Source: Flaccisagitta enflata (Eukaryota; Chaetognatha; Sagittoidea; Aphragmophora). Taken from it: a stretch of 64,000 bases of DNA. The position numbers and the translations under genes are program-made. Positions 31,921 to 64,000 of the stretch are shown piece by piece (within the stretch, counting starts at the first letter, position 1; every line of letters starts with the position of its first letter). Where the stretch lies: positions 52,638,001 to 52,702,000 of the forward strand of contig OZ231127.1 of assembly GCA_965153355.1 (NCBI GenBank), written 5' to 3'. The notes beneath the pieces were generated by a model. It was not told the DNA's origin. It worked only from the letters and a program-made list of their open reading frames with translations, and did no database searches.

Positions 31921-32301
31921 GCCCCTTCTCACTCTCCCTTGTTTTCCTTCTTCGTTTCGGTCCCATTCGTGTAGACTCACCAGGCTGTTACACGACTCCG
32001 CCCGTAGCCACTTTTGCCATCAAACACTAGTTTTTTATTTACTACTTTTTTTTCTTTCTTTTCAAAATTTGAAAGGAGGGCAACGGATGTGATCCGGTTC
32101 TTCGGTAGTTGAAATTCACCACGCCAAACTTGGCTTTTTTTTCTGGAAAATATCACTCATTTATCAAATGCCCTGGAGTGGCAGAAGACAGTTGAAGATG
32201 TGTAGATGGGCAGTGAAATGGAAAGCAGTTAAGGGAAGCAAAAGCAGAAGAAAAAGAAGAAGAAGAAGAAGAAGAAGAAGAAGAAGAAGAAGAAGAAGAA
32301 A

Positions 32302-32822
32302 TAGTCGCAAGAGCGCTAGATGGTCAGCGGTACCCGTGCCCTGCCTGAATAGGTTGTGCCTGAAGTTGGAGGGGGAGCAGGGCAGCGGCCCAAAAAGGGT
32401 CGATGACCTATGCTTTCACACATACGGGGAATTTTCTCCTCCTTCACCTTCTTCTTCTTCTTCTCCTCCTCCTCCGCACCCCCCCTCTCCCAACCTCTAG
32501 ACCCATATCTCAGCCTCGAGGCCCATATTCCAGCCTCGAGGCCCAAATCCCAGTCTTGAGGCCCAAATCCCTTGAGGCCAGAATTGGGGCCTTGGGATTG
32601 GGATTTGGGCCTTGAGGTTGGAATTTAGGCCTCAAGACTGGGATTTGGGCCTCGAGGCTGGGATATGAGCCTCAAGACTGAGATATGGGCCTGGAGGTTG
32701 GGGAAGGGGGGGGGTACGAAGAAGGAGAAGAAGAGGAAGAAGAAAGAGAAGGAGGAAAAATTCCCCATATGTGTGAAAGCATAGGTCATCGACCCCTTCG
32801 GGGCCGCTGCCCAAAAGGAGGA
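32302..32822 (+). mobile_element. Foldback element copy, sister of the one at 26241
   Basis: Same head, inner stem, arms (TCGATGACCTATGCTTTCAC... and its inverse) and core as 26241-26757, also preceded by a purine microsatellite and AATAGTCGC. Most differences are single bases and small length changes in the CTCCTT stretch. Confidence 0.85.
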
Positions 32823-32989
32823 TGAGAAGGCGGAAGAGGTTGAAGAAGAATGACAGAAAGAAAGAAAAATAAAATAAAAACAGAAAGCAAGAAAGGAAGA
32901 TAGTTAGAAAAAAAAAGAAAGAGAGAAACAAAAGCAAGAGAAAAGAAGGGAAAATGAAGCAAAAGAAAGCGTATCAGAGGAGTAAGAAG

Positions 32990-34380
32990 GAATGAAAGAC
33001 AGTATTAAACGAGTGAGGAGTGGAAATTGGTAACGGTCGAGGAATTTTATGAGCCATTTGGGAAAAGGTTGAAAATGTATCACCCACGTCGAATGATGAG
33101 GTGTGAAGATAGCAACGACTACAATTCTCTCGTCAACTTGTTTGTTTGGGGGGGGATGTTTCTAGAAAACTAAAGAAAACACCTATCCCATTTCCTTTTG
33201 AGAATTTTCTTCCACCATCGCCACCCATGAACAGCTGTTTTTAGCCCAGTTAAAGCAATATGATTGAGTTAAAAATCTGCTTTTCAAGGAGGCTATCAGG
33301 AGATGGTTATCCCGTTACGTAATAAAAAAGCTAACTTTATTTTTTTTCCTTTGGCGACGTGACTGTTTTACTCGCGGCCTCGCGACTCTGTTTGTCTTTG
33401 TCCATCCGTTGGGCCGTTGGGCCGTCGGTCCGTCCATAATAAACGAGTTTAACAGGGCAGAAATGCACATTACTGACCAAGTATGTGTGCGTGGATGTGT
33501 GTATGCGTATGCGGGGGGGGGGGTATACAGAAGGGTAGTTGTATGCCCTTGCCCACCCGCCCGCGACGATAATGTAACCCCGTATTTCTTGTTTTAGAAT
33601 GATTCTGTAATGATTAAGGCGTCAACATTGACACTGGCGTCTAACTCACTTCAAAGGGCTTTTGTTTTTACAGTCACGATGCCAACTACATTTTACATTT
33701 TAAACAGTTTGTTAAAGTTTTACGACTGACTAGAAATAGTTTGTTAGAAAGACAGCTGATGTATAACACCCTTTATAAAAAGCAAAAAGAGGGTATCGTA
33801 ATTTTCTCATGAAAAAAAAAAATCACGATTCCTTTGTACAAAGTTGCTACGCCCAACAGTTGAGATGAATAACGACAAAAAGAAAAGCCGGAGATGAGGA
33901 CTAGGGCCTGTTTCGACTTGTGACAATCGCGTTTTTAAAGGGCCACTCGGTCGCTCGCTACTTTCGTTCGCTCATACCACTCACTCCACTCACTCCCTCT
34001 GCAGCGCTCCCCTTCGTCATGCTCAATTCGTTCGCTCACTCCCTTCAAAGGCTTGCTCACTCACTTTACTCACTCCCTCGTGCGAACGTTAAAATTCTTG
34101 AACATGTGTTAACACTGTTAACACGATACACGGTAATGATCGCGTTTGTTGCGGTCGTTGGAAACACGTCCTAAGTTGGCCGGCTCGCGGGGCGGATCAA
34201 GCCAATCCAAATGTAGCAGTTGACACATTTGAAAGAAAAAAAAAAGAAAACCTAAAGAAAGCAAAGAAATAGCAAAAGAAAGACAAAGGAAAACAAAAGA
34301 AAGTTGTGATGAATGCCGGAGAAAAGGCTACGTGGAAATGTAGAGTAAGGTTTCAGCGATTCCCGCCGTCTCAGGCACGC
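32990..34380. other. Unique-looking DNA with one degenerate family 1 copy
   Basis: Outside 33369-33598 only CTCACT-rich sequence at 33945-34080 stands out. No gene recognised. Confidence 0.5.
33369..33598 (-). mobile_element. Structured repeat family 1, degenerate copy
   Basis: On the minus strand: AAACAAGAAATACGGGG, TCGCGGGCGGGTGGGCAAGGG, a core with GGACGGACCGACGG, and a decayed stem-loop AGTCGCGAGGCCGCGA. Recognisable but no longer intact. Confidence 0.6.
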
Positions 34381-34390
34381 TCAACCTTTT

Positions 34391-35042
<652 letters not shown>

Positions 35043-35595
35043 GTTTAATTACGAGTGATTTGCAAAAAGAATTGGGGTCCGATGCCATTAGCAGTTTCGT
35101 TCATTTGTTTGCCGCGTCATTTCAAGTTTCTCTTTTGTCAACGAAGTCTCTCAAACGCAGAAACTTAACGAAGTCATTATAACCACCATCAGCCGTTACT
35201 TTATTCTCCCCTTCCATTAGCTCTGAAGTCACGCCCCTTCCGACAGTGTTTCTACTTTCACAGTTGAACCCCGCCAAATACTTTAAATGTCAACCAAAAA
35301 AAAAAGAAACGATATAAGGTTGAAATTCATATTTGCTTTAGATCTAGAATTTCTATTATTCTCGGGTGCGTAATAGCGGGACGTAACTATAACGTTTACC
35401 ATTATATTCTTCCCTCCACTCATCTTAGCTCCATCTCCTTCTTTATTCTTCGTGCTTCCCTTTGTTAGAGTAAAAAAAATCATTTGATAAAAAAGGAACA
35501 AAAAATGTACTTGAGGAGACCCTGACGTAGTTTTTTCTATTTGTTCTTTTTTAAATGGAACTTGGAAAAAAAGTAGTACAAATCCCCCCAAAGAT

Positions 35596-35641
<46 letters not shown>

Positions 35642-36386
35642 TATATCTTGGTCTTATTTACTTTTTATTTAGCGCGCGTTTTCTTTTCTCTCTCTTTCAT
35701 CGTCCCGCCATAAAACATTTCTATTATGATTTACAAATTGCTTACGTGCTCTTACATAAAGATTACCACCGAACAGGCCAACAATTTTCTTTCTCATCTT
35801 AATTCTCAAAGCTTGGGAATTAAGTCGGCAATCGAAATATTTTAACTGATAAAAAAAAGTAGAAAAAAATATCCCACACCATTTAAATTCCTTTCTAAGA
35901 TACTTAGATACTCAGAAATTTTTTAACAGAAGGTCACGCAGATGAGCGCCAGAAGGAATCATTTTTAATCCTATTGACAATATTGACGCATTTTCTCAGC
36001 TTTAAATTTTCACTTGGCTTTGGAGAAAATTAGTGTGTGGCTAGGGGAATGGGGGGGGGGAGTAAGAAATATGATTGAACGAGCCAAGAACTGGATGAAA
36101 ATGGTTTCAAGGGAGAAGAGAAGGCGTTGAATTTAATGAGAAATTAATCGAGAAATAAATAGCATGCCGTTGATTACGCAGCCTTTCATCTGCCTCAACT
36201 CGGATGGTTTACCAAAAGCTGGAGCAAATCTGGAATCAAAACGTTTTTCCGTTTAAACGAAATGAACTTGAATGTATTCTTTTTGAAAGGTCCGTGAGCA
36301 TTTTGTGTTTAGAAGGAAGAGTAATTAAATATGTGATCCACTTTCTACGCCTTTCTAAGAACATAACCCTTCAATCTTTATCTTTT

Positions 36387-36387
36387 T

Positions 36388-36474
<87 letters not shown>

Positions 36475-36482
36475 CTCTTTCT
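36387..36482 (+). repeat. (CTTT)n microsatellite
   Basis: About 24 CTTT units. Confidence 0.95.
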
Positions 36483-37097
36483 TGGGCACCGATTTTTGGA
36501 GTTTTAGGCTTGTAAGTGTAGGTTTTTGTGTATTCAATGCTACGCAACCTATGCATGCCCTATCGAGTTATCTGTATATCATCAGTTCCGTGTGTTTTCG
36601 ATTGGACAGTCCCGTATGCGTTCCATACCTAAGTTTGGCGCCTTGGAGATTGTAAGTTTTGCAAGTCTGATCGTGGTCGTGGCCTTATCTGGACTCAAGC
36701 ACCGAAATGTTATGACAACTTTGCAAGATGCTCAACCAATATCCAACACTTAAACTTATCGTTGGTATATAATGTAATCATGTAATGCTGAATGCTGATT
36801 GCTGAATGCTTACGCACCTACGTCCATTCGATATACACGCCTTCAGGTTTGAGAATGGGAAAATTTTCGTGAAGAGGAAGAAATGGGAAGAGAGTGGTGG
36901 GGGCTGGAAAGAGTGGCTGTGTGATTATGTAGGGGGAAGTTGGGGTTTGGAGGATAAGGTTACCATTGTAAAGATGGTGGGGGTAAGAAAGGACATCAGG
37001 GCAATTCATCAAAAGATACAGAACGATGGTATGCATAAAGAGGAATGTTGCCGAGGAAAGAAGCCTGCAACTGATTTGGGAGGAATTCTCGCGCAAT

Positions 37098-37935
<838 letters not shown>

Positions 37936-38115
37936 CTCACTGTCTCCTATATCTTTTCTTAACAGTAAGTTAACAAAAGTGAATGACATTCAAACCTTTT
38001 TTACCTACACCATCAAGATTCTTCCCGCCATATTTCTCGCCGTTGCCCGTCACGATTCTTAGCACTCCACCCATTCATTGTGAATTCGGTAGTTTTCTTT
38101 CGTTTCGCATCCGGC

Positions 38116-38246
38116 TTTTTAGGTGCGACAAAGCACCTCCATAACTGGCTGTGTCCGTCGGTTGGTCTGTTGGTCTGTTGGTTGGTTGGTAACGCATTCG
38201 TTCGACGATCCACACGTCGCACCTTATTGGCCTACTTGGCCTTGTT
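38116..38246 (-). mobile_element. Structured repeat family 1, AGGTGC variant
   Basis: On the minus strand: AACAAGGCCAAGTAGGCC (5' hairpin GGCC/GGCC), box AGGTGCGAC, a CCAACCAACC core, GACACAGCC, then AGGTGC-TTT-GTCGCACCT + AAAAA. Box AGGTGCGAC is the exact complement of the last nine bases, GTCGCACCT. Confidence 0.8.
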
Positions 38247-38284
38247 ATTCCTTTGTTAACCAAATGACAATCTCGTGCGAAGAA

Positions 38285-38426
38285 AACAAGGCCAAGTAGG
38301 CCAATAAGGTGCGACGTGTTGATCGTCGAACGAATGCGTCACCCGACCGACCGACCGATTAAGAGACCAACCAACCAACCGACGGACACAGCCAGTTATA
38401 GAGGTGCTTTGTCGCACCTAAAAAAC
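38285..38426 (+). mobile_element. Structured repeat family 1, AGGTGC variant (inverted partner)
   Basis: Same variant as the preceding copy in opposite orientation, 38 bp away, 5' ends facing. AACAAGGCCAAGTAGGCC, AATAAGGTGCGACGT, a CGACCGACC/CCAACC core, GACACAGCCAGTTATAG and AGGTGC-TTT-GTCGCACCT + AAAAAA. Confidence 0.85.
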
Positions 38427-38829
38427 AAGGAATGGTTCATGGGCTTGTTGGCAAACTTTAAGCCCTCTTAAAAGACAGCAAATATTCATCAATCGCTGAT
38501 ATTCTTTTCTCTTCACCAACTCGGAATGATCACGGGCACATGGAATTCTCAATATTGCCATGCCTTGTCGTACGACGAGGTGAAGGCAATCCCAAGGCCA
38601 ATGGCTCAGATGGTAGACCGGGATCCCAGCAGTACGGTGGTCACTATTTGAACATCTTATCGCAGTCTTCTCGGTATTTGCAGGGGTCATCCACTATCTC
38701 ATGCATAATTGAGTATTAGTTTCAAAAGGTTTTGCCTCCAAAGGCAAAAAAGACGTACATCTGTCTACCCTTACAGCAAGGCTGACAGCGCATTGACGGG
38801 GTCTCCGGCCGCACTTCACTGGCAGGGCT

Positions 38830-38963
38830 TTTCAGGTGCGACAAAGCACCTCTGTAACTGGTTGTGTCGTTGGTCGGTTGGTCGCTCGGTTGGTCGGTCG
38901 GTCGGTAACGCATTCATTCTTCGATCCATACGTCGCATCTTATTAGCCTACATGGCCTTGTTT
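38830..38963 (-). mobile_element. Structured repeat family 1, AGGTGC variant
   Basis: On the minus strand: AAACAAGGCCATGTAGGC, AAGATGCGACGT box, GACCGACC core, GACACAACCAGTTACAG and AGGTGCTTTGTCGCACCT + GAAAA. The box has one change (AGATGCGAC) relative to the 3' complement. Confidence 0.75.
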
Positions 38964-38999
38964 CATCATATTCAGGAAGGTTCCACTGTTCTTTCCTAA

Positions 39000-39894
39000 C
39001 CCAAGCCCGTCGTTCCATTTGGTGGATGACCCTCATCGATGAAATCGTCAACAAAAACCTTTTCTTCTCCCATTTCCACTCCTAGGATTGTGTGAAAGGG
39101 CGACTTTAGTTGATCACAGATTTACTCACTATCTCTTTTTTTTTTCACCCACGCTTTAAAAACGCGCTTTTAACCTCTTTTTGCCCTTTTTTCTTTACAT
39201 TTCATTCCAAGGGATTATTTTGAGTAAATACAAAAAAAGAAAAGAGATTGTCCTCTTAAGCCCGATCTATTCTCAAACGAAAAAGAAAAAAGAAATGAGG
39301 GAAAAAAGGACTAGCCTTTTTTTTACGCAATAATCATTGAAGATCTCTATATTGAACCCTTTTTGTACTATGTGTAATAGGGCCAACGGTTTTTGCACCA
39401 AATCAATTGAACACCCCAGCCTGCAGCTTTTTTAGACAGACTATGTCTATACTGTTGAAAACTACTCGCTATATGACTTTTCTCCATGATTTAGAGGAGC
39501 CAGATCTGATAATGATATTTTGATCATAACTTGACGATGGTTGTGGTAAAAATATCAAATTTAGGTATAATGGAAGATTTTTTTTCTTATTATCTTTTCG
39601 CTTTGATAAATACTCTCTTGTTAAATTCTTACAGAGCGAATACTTTCACGCGCCAGTTTAGTGTTCTCCATCTGATACCATTAGAATCACTCGACCATTT
39701 CCTCTCGTTTCCTCTCACCCTTAAGTTCGTATCATTTGCATCTGTGATCACATCTCCATTTTTCTTTGCCTCTTCCACCGGCTTTTGTATCATTCCTACT
39801 GCTTGTTGCGTTGCATAAACATTTCGTGAAAGGGTCAACCTCAGGAAGATTGGGTCACATGAGAAATCTCTCTCTCTTCTTGTCGCTTGCGAGA

Positions 39895-39955
<61 letters not shown>

Positions 39956-40520
39956 AGACAGAGACAGAAAAAAAATAAAAGAGATAGAGACAAAGACAGC
40001 GCTTGATATGAAAATGATAACGTTGCGCGCATCCAAAGTCGTAACCACGGTTTCGTGACGTTCGGAATCTTGGAAAACAGAATATGATAGAAATTTGACG
40101 CAGAATCATAAAATCTGGGTTTATGGTCACAGAATTCATTCATCGATGAAAACGACGCCGATAAATGAAATAAGAAAGGGGAAAAAAGGGCCGATGAGAC
40201 AGACTAGAATGAATGAAGAAATGAACGACTGAATGCCTTGAATTCGACGTTACGACGTCCATAATATTTACTTCAATTTGGCTGGAAATTAGCATCATGC
40301 GATCATCCTCTCGGGGCTCATTTAGAATGTGCGCTTCACGTTGTATTTGCGAGTCGTCGCGTAGGCACAATGAGCTGAAAGTCATCGATGACGACTCACG
40401 TTACGTCGATCATGAAACGAAATCTGATCCTCATAACGTTGAGATACCCGGATGATTCCAATCTGACCGAAAAAATGAGCGACTTGATCAGCAATGCATG
40501 TACAAGCGTTCCTGTTCAAC
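39000..40520. other. Unique-looking DNA, no gene recognised
   Basis: AT-rich with one GA array. Nothing else supported. Confidence 0.5.
39893..39952 (+). repeat. (GA)n microsatellite
   Basis: About 29 GA units. Similar GA arrays: 35601-35638, 42402-42451, 51661-51716. Confidence 0.95.
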
Positions 40521-40523
40521 GTG

Positions 40524-41156
40524 CAGTACGATGGCAGCAATGACGATCTAGACTGGAAGATAGATTTTAGGTATCCTAATTTTATTTGTATCGTAACATA
40601 CTGATTAAAGGTTGCTCTATTGAGTGAATGCATTTGCGTTTCTAAAACTTGTGACTTGACCTCTTCAAGACTACATTTCTCATGGCTCTAACCTATTTCA
40701 TTAGATTCGGCGAAAAATTTTGTATAGTTTTGAAGAAAAAAATCAGCTCAATCTGACCATTTTTACAGGTTTTATGGCTATGTTTATGACTATGTTTATG
40801 GCTATGTTTATGGCTATGTTTATGGCTAAGTTATGCAAACTAATCTAATAATTTTTGGGCAAAAGTTAAAATGGCCATAAAACCTGTAAAAAATGACCAA
40901 TTGAGCTGATTTTTTTTTCAAAACTATGTAACATTTTTCCTCGATCTATTGAGACAAGTAAGAACTTTGAAAAATGAAGTCTTGATGAGTCTTGATGAGG
41001 TCAAGTCGCAAGTTGAAGTTTGAGAGACGCAAATATTTTCACTCAATAAAGCAACCTTTAATTAGCTTAAATCTCAAATATTTTTTTAGATAAATAAAAT
41101 CAAGTTACCTAAAATCTATCCTCCAGTCTAGGTCGTCATTGCTCCCATCGTACTGT
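40524..41156. mobile_element. Near-perfect foldback element, ~630 bp
   Basis: Left end CAGTACGATGGCAGCAATGA and right end complement CAGTACGATGGGAGCAATGA. Arms of about 250 bp run inward, meeting at TACAGGTTTTATGG (40766) and its complement CCATAAAACCTGTA (40871). The ~95-bp loop holds GGCTATGTTTAT repeats (40775-40830). No coding frame. Confidence 0.85.
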
Positions 41157-41900
41157 AGAAGACCTTACTCATTGAGTTCAAACACCTACAAAAGAAGTGC
41201 AATCCAACTACGGACGGAGGGCATATTATAACATTGAGTAGCTTTTGAATGTCCTTAGTTTATTTCATAAAACTACACTTTGGTGCATTGATTCACCCGC
41301 CCAAAAATCTGAATACCATTCTTGTCTTTTACAAACCTCATAATTTGTCTTTGTTTTACTTTTTCTTTTAAGTCCTGAAAACGATTCACACAAGCGCAAA
41401 ATTCCTTTTAGGATATACCAAAAAAGAGCGTTTGACAGACTCTAGTTATGTGGATAGTTTATCTTTCTTTTCTCCCCCTTCTAACCAGGGTTTACGTCGT
41501 CGTTCACGTATGAAATCCTCCTCTAGAGAGGATTTCTGAATAATATTTCCTCCTAATTTTTTTTTTTTTTGACGGATAGAACCTGTCTCGAGATAAATAA
41601 TTTTGAAATAAAAAGAGCAAAAAAAAAAGGCAAATATAAATGGATTTGGCTTAGAAGAGAAAACAAAATTTGGTTTAAACTTGAAGTGAACATGTCGCAG
41701 CTCATTATTTACTCGGAGGGCAAAAAAAGGATTTTTTTTTTTCATATTCTGAGGGGGAAAAGATGAAAATTGATAACTGGGAATCAACCCAGTTCACTTT
41801 TGCAAAATAAGAAACAACGATTCGGAAGAACTTGACCGCCTCAAATTTTGTTGTTTATTAAGTGGACAATTAAACCTTTTTCTTTTCTTTTTTCACTTTT

Positions 41901-42022
41901 TTTTACGTGCGCCAAAGCACATCTAGAAGAGGCTGGGTCCATTGGTTGGTCGGTCGGTTGGTTGGTCGATTGGTCGATAACGCATTCGTTCAACGATCCA
42001 CATGGCCCACGTGTTGGCCTGC
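41901..42022 (-). mobile_element. Structured repeat family 1, ACGTGC variant
   Basis: On the minus strand: GGCCAACACGTGGGCC, GACCAACC core, GACCCAGCCTCTTCTAG, then ATGTGCTTTGGCGCACGT + AAAA. Stem and box have moved to an ACGTGC-type sequence, with one mismatch each. Confidence 0.65.
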
Positions 42023-42029
42023 TGTATAA

Positions 42030-42399
42030 CTTTAGAATTAATCAGGAACCTTTTACAGAATGAGCTCGAAGTTTCCATAGGATTACACGGTCAAGCAATA
42101 ACAATGGAAAATTCTGCTTTCCATGATGTACTGATTTGATATTTAATTCTGAACCTGTATCAGGTTCCCCGTCGATTTTAAAGTTGTTTAGCGGCTCGTT
42201 TGGAAGTTTTCTTTTTTTTTTCTTTTTTTAAATTGTTAAACCAAGGTGCATTGGGGTATTTCAGCTTTTTTGGGCACCCCGGCCAGCGTATTGTCCAGTC
42301 TCGAGATCACTGCAATGGTATTTGAAAATTTAGCCAATCGCTAATTACAGTGAAAGGAGACTCCCTAACTCTGCTTTTGCGGGGGTTGAGAAAGATGAG

Positions 42400-42453
<54 letters not shown>

Positions 42454-43890
42454 AAAATAGCTTGTAAGAAATTTAAGCAGAGATACAAGAAAAATAGAGA
42501 CAAAGAGAGGTCCATGTGTTATCATCAACCCACGTCGAGTTCGCGTGTGAAGGGTAATGTGTTTAATTCATTGTAATTTACATATTAGTGCCCACTTTTG
42601 GAGGGATAATCGATCTCTGTTTCTCCAACGCATAAGTGGATATTTGCACGAAAAGGAAAAAAACCGAGCATTCTGCTCATGTGTACGCCTGTTTGCATAG
42701 AAATCACTTAATTTTCGTTCATCGTCCCTCAGCATGCACGCCTCAGGTAACCACCGTTAATTGTCAAAAATGCAATTGATGATAATTTGCCGCCATAATA
42801 AGGGATTTTCACCCATCCCTCCGCCTAACCACCCTACTGCATGCACAGGTCACACCTCAATCTGTACGATAATTGACAGTGAGATTTGAAAAAGTCGTCA
42901 TTACCATATGATTTGGAAATAATCAAAGTCATCTTTGCCTAAAAATCTAAGATAGCGTGAACATATTGCTCGGGGTAGCGCCATTTTAATGGGAAAAAAA
43001 GAATATACTGTTTCGGCCTAAAACCCACGGGTGGCAATTAAAACTGTATTAAACACATCTTCATTTATACACAAGCTCGAATGTGCAATTTATGAGGCCA
43101 CACACAAGTGCGTAAATCAGCGGGAAAATTCGAGAAGGACGAAAAAAAGGGCATTTCGTGAAACGCATCTTTGTAAAGATTTTTTTTTAAACGGTGGTGG
43201 TGGATTGAAATAATGTCATTAATGGACGGGATGACAATGAGGCTAAACACTAAATAGTAGAGCTCTACAAAGTTGGGATTAAATTTGCTTTCAAACTAGG
43301 ACAACCCTTTGAGTCGCTTGTGTTGAGCAAGGGCAGTGATAATGTCACCGGAAATCCGCCTTTACTGAGCATAGAATCTGTCTCTTCTGGTCATTTCTTT
43401 TGGTTTGTCATATGGGTAATAACGGAAATCCGTCTATGACAGATAAAATTCGTTGATCCCCTGACATTGCAGGTTTCAACTGTGTGTTAAAACCTACTTT
43501 ATTGACTTTCAGCCGGTATATGATGTTAAAGACAAGCAGAAAAAGAAACAAGAAGAAAAAAATAACTTTTAGAGTCCCTTCTCTTATTATCTAATACTGT
43601 TGAAAAGTTGAGAGAGAGAGAGAGAGAGAGACTGAAAGGCTAATAGTAAGAGATCAGAAACCCAGAGGTTACAACTCATGCAAATAAAAGAGTGAATTTA
43701 GCCACAATTTGGGTCGTCAACCTGGCAACTTGATCATTTCAAGTTTACGATGACGATTTTATGACATTTTTTCAAACTTTTTTTCTTTTTACTCTTGACT
43801 CTTTTTCACGATGAAAAGCGTAAAAGTGATCCGGAAGAATGTGGACATTCATGGGAAATTTTGATGGTCCAATTTGCCGTGTTTCTTTTT
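42030..43890. other. Unique-looking DNA, no gene recognised
   Basis: One GA array at 42402-42451 and a short one at 43613-43631. If the missing 5' exon of the TSP1/CUB gene lies in the window it could be anywhere from here back; I could not identify one with a signal peptide and a phase-1 donor. Confidence 0.4.
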
Positions 43891-43894
43891 TTTT

Positions 43895-44098
43895 TTCGTC
43901 TCTATAAGAGGGTCTGTCCGTCCGTTGGTCTGTCCGTTACGCCTGTTATAAAAACGTACACGGTGTCACGGTCAGGACGCATCGTTGTCCGATCAGGCTT
44001 GTTTGTCGCATAAACGCGACTCTAGAAGTCGGTCGATCTGTCGGTTGGTCAGTCGGTCAGTCGGTCGGTCGCTTTTCAAGAATACTTGGCCTTGTTTT
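43895..44098 (-). mobile_element. Structured repeat family 1, truncated and rearranged copies
   Basis: Two partial pieces in minus orientation. The distal one (43999-44098) has AACAAGGCCAAG, a CGACCGACTGACC core and AGTCGCGTTTATGCGAC; the proximal one (43895-43992) retains only the CGGACGGACAGACCCTCTTATAGAG segment and diverged sequence. Confidence 0.55.
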
Positions 44099-44137
44099 TA
44101 AAGTTACTTCCCTTTCATTCTGTATTGGATCGCCTCC

Positions 44138-44140
<3 letters not shown>

Positions 44141-44230
<90 letters not shown>
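44141..44230 (+). repeat. (CT)n microsatellite
   Basis: About 45 CT units between the rearranged family 1 copies and the GTAT/GAAT array. Confidence 0.95.
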
Positions 44231-44235
<5 letters not shown>

Positions 44236-44559
44236 CTGATCGCTCGCCCCTCCCCTCTACCCCCGTCAATTCCACGCGGCTCCATGGTTTCCATCATTTT
44301 TGATGAGTCACATGATCAACTTTTTTCCTTGCGTTTCATTAGAAACTCATCAAAGACTTGTTGCACCTTGAAGCTCGATTCTAGCTTCGTAGCCCGACTT
44401 AAGTTGATGCTGCTGTTTACCTATGCAAATTTCATTGAGGGCGGGATTGCAGAAAGAGATTGTGACGAGAAGTAAGAGACAAAGAATGAGAGAGCTCGGA
44501 AGAGAGAAACGGAAATATCGAGGAAAACAACAACATTGAATGGAATGAATGGAATGAAT

Positions 44560-45014
44560 GTATGTAAAATGTATGTATGTTTGTATGTATGTATGTATGT
44601 ATGTATGGATGTATGTATGTATGTATGTATGTATGTATGTACGTATGTATGTATGTATGTATGTATGTATGTATGTATGTATGTATGTATGTATGTATGT
44701 ATGTATGCATGTATGTATGTATGTATGTATGTATGTATATACGAATGAATGAATGAATGAATGAATGAACGAATGAATGAATGAATGAATGAATGAATGA
44801 ATGAATGAATGAATGAATGAATGACTGACTGAATGGATGAATGAATGAATGAATTAATGAATGAATAAATGAATAAATGGATGAATAAATGAATGAATGA
44901 ATGTTCAAGGGATGAATGAATGAATGAATGATGAATGAATGAATGAATGAATGAATGAATGAATGAATGAATGAATGAATGAATGAATGAATGAATGAAT
45001 GAATGAATGAATGT
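44560..45014 (+). repeat. (GTAT)n then (GAAT)n, next to first visible TSP1/CUB exon
   Basis: About 45 GTAT units to 44738, then GAAT units with a TTCAAGG interruption at 44904 and many single-base variants, ending 72 bp before exon 45086. Confidence 0.97.
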
Positions 45015-45085
45015 GTGCAATCCATGTTCCGATTATATCCATCGTACTCATGTTATCGTTTCACCCCCCTTTTACAACAAATCAG

Positions 45086-63621
<18,536 letters not shown>

Positions 63622-63628
63622 GTAAGTG

Positions 63629-63866
<238 letters not shown>

Positions 63867-64000
63867 TTATAGTAATAGAAACCGAATTGAAAAGTGACCT
63901 GAACGAGGCCGATTTGATAGATGGGCGACGTATTGATTGATTGACTGATTGACTGTTTGAATGCTCATTAGAACTCTATCGTAAAGAGTTATATCTAGGA

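Larger units (their letters stand above)
38116..38426. repeat. Inverted pair of family 1 repeats
   Basis: The two AGGTGC copies face each other; ACGTCGCACCTTATTGGCCT...CTTGTT and its complement form arms of at least 33 bp without mismatch around a 38-bp spacer. Confidence 0.85.

Noticed and set aside
36526-36753. 75-codon open frame with a hydrophobic segment (IVSFASLIVVVALSG)
   Set aside because: Single exon, no flanking splice sites that extend it, no recognisable family. Kept only as a weak possibility.
38600-38660. tRNA-like A box (TGGCTCAGATGGTAGA)
   Set aside because: No matching B box (GGTTCGANTCC) at the proper distance and no cloverleaf could be drawn. Possibly a chance match or an old tRNA-derived fragment.
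38418-38690. 90-codon minus-strand open frame next to the family 1 pair
   Set aside because: No recognisable motif, runs into the repeat's 3' tail, and no splice partners.
45007-45085. ATG at 45007 as translation start of the TSP1/CUB gene
   Set aside because: It lies in a GAAT microsatellite, gives no signal peptide, and an acceptor with pyrimidine tract precedes the coding part at 45086.

Overview
The window is nuclear DNA of an invertebrate metazoan. Two spliced protein-coding genes with GT-AG introns, an extracellular TSP1 module, ankyrin repeats, Tc1/mariner-type and hAT-type non-autonomous transposons, and very long CT/GA, CTTT, CTT and GTT microsatellites all point that way. I cannot name the lineage from sequence alone. 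There is no operon structure, no rRNA, no convincing tRNA, no CRISPR and no reverse transcriptase or transposase frame; the transposons seen are all non-coding.

Layout. 1-14.4 kb: no gene found; microsatellites plus several classes of non-autonomous element, including a TA-flanked element (8294-10630) that contains a second element carrying 1.5 kb of 10-bp-period AT-rich repeats. 14.4-18.3 kb, minus strand: a three-exon gene for a 602-residue protein made of three ~160-residue ankyrin modules. 18.3-45 kb: a 27-kb gene-poor stretch of microsatellites, foldback elements and short structured repeats. 45-63.6 kb, plus strand: thirteen exons of a gene, open at both ends, for a single-pass membrane protein with Ser/Asn-rich and Ig-like extracellular segments, one TSP1 repeat, a CUB-like domain, a transmembrane helix and a Gly-rich, then Arg/Asp/Glu-rich, cytoplasmic tail. 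Its introns hold an 8-bp-TSD hAT-type MITE, a 4.3-kb composite TIR element, and two near-identical copies of another structured repeat.

The most striking pattern is a dispersed repeat (about 19 copies or fragments in 64 kb) of constant architecture: AACAAG, a short 5' hairpin, a box of about 10 nt, a variable core (often CGAC-type tandem repeats), then a 3' stem-loop followed by an A-run. The 5' box, the 3' stem and its complement differ between copies but change together, so complementarity is kept at three sites. This layout agrees with the known HINE/DINE-1/pearl (Helentron-associated) class of non-autonomous element; the three-site covariation and the swapping of cores are what deserves follow-up. 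A second, unrelated-sequence family (GGAAAAAAGTCG ... CGACTTTTTTCC + hairpin) repeats the same design.

The two genes show no obvious functional link to each other. Exon sequence is clearly GC- and CpG-richer than surrounding DNA. Exon boundaries were set by reading-frame continuity and splice-site consensus, without transcript data.
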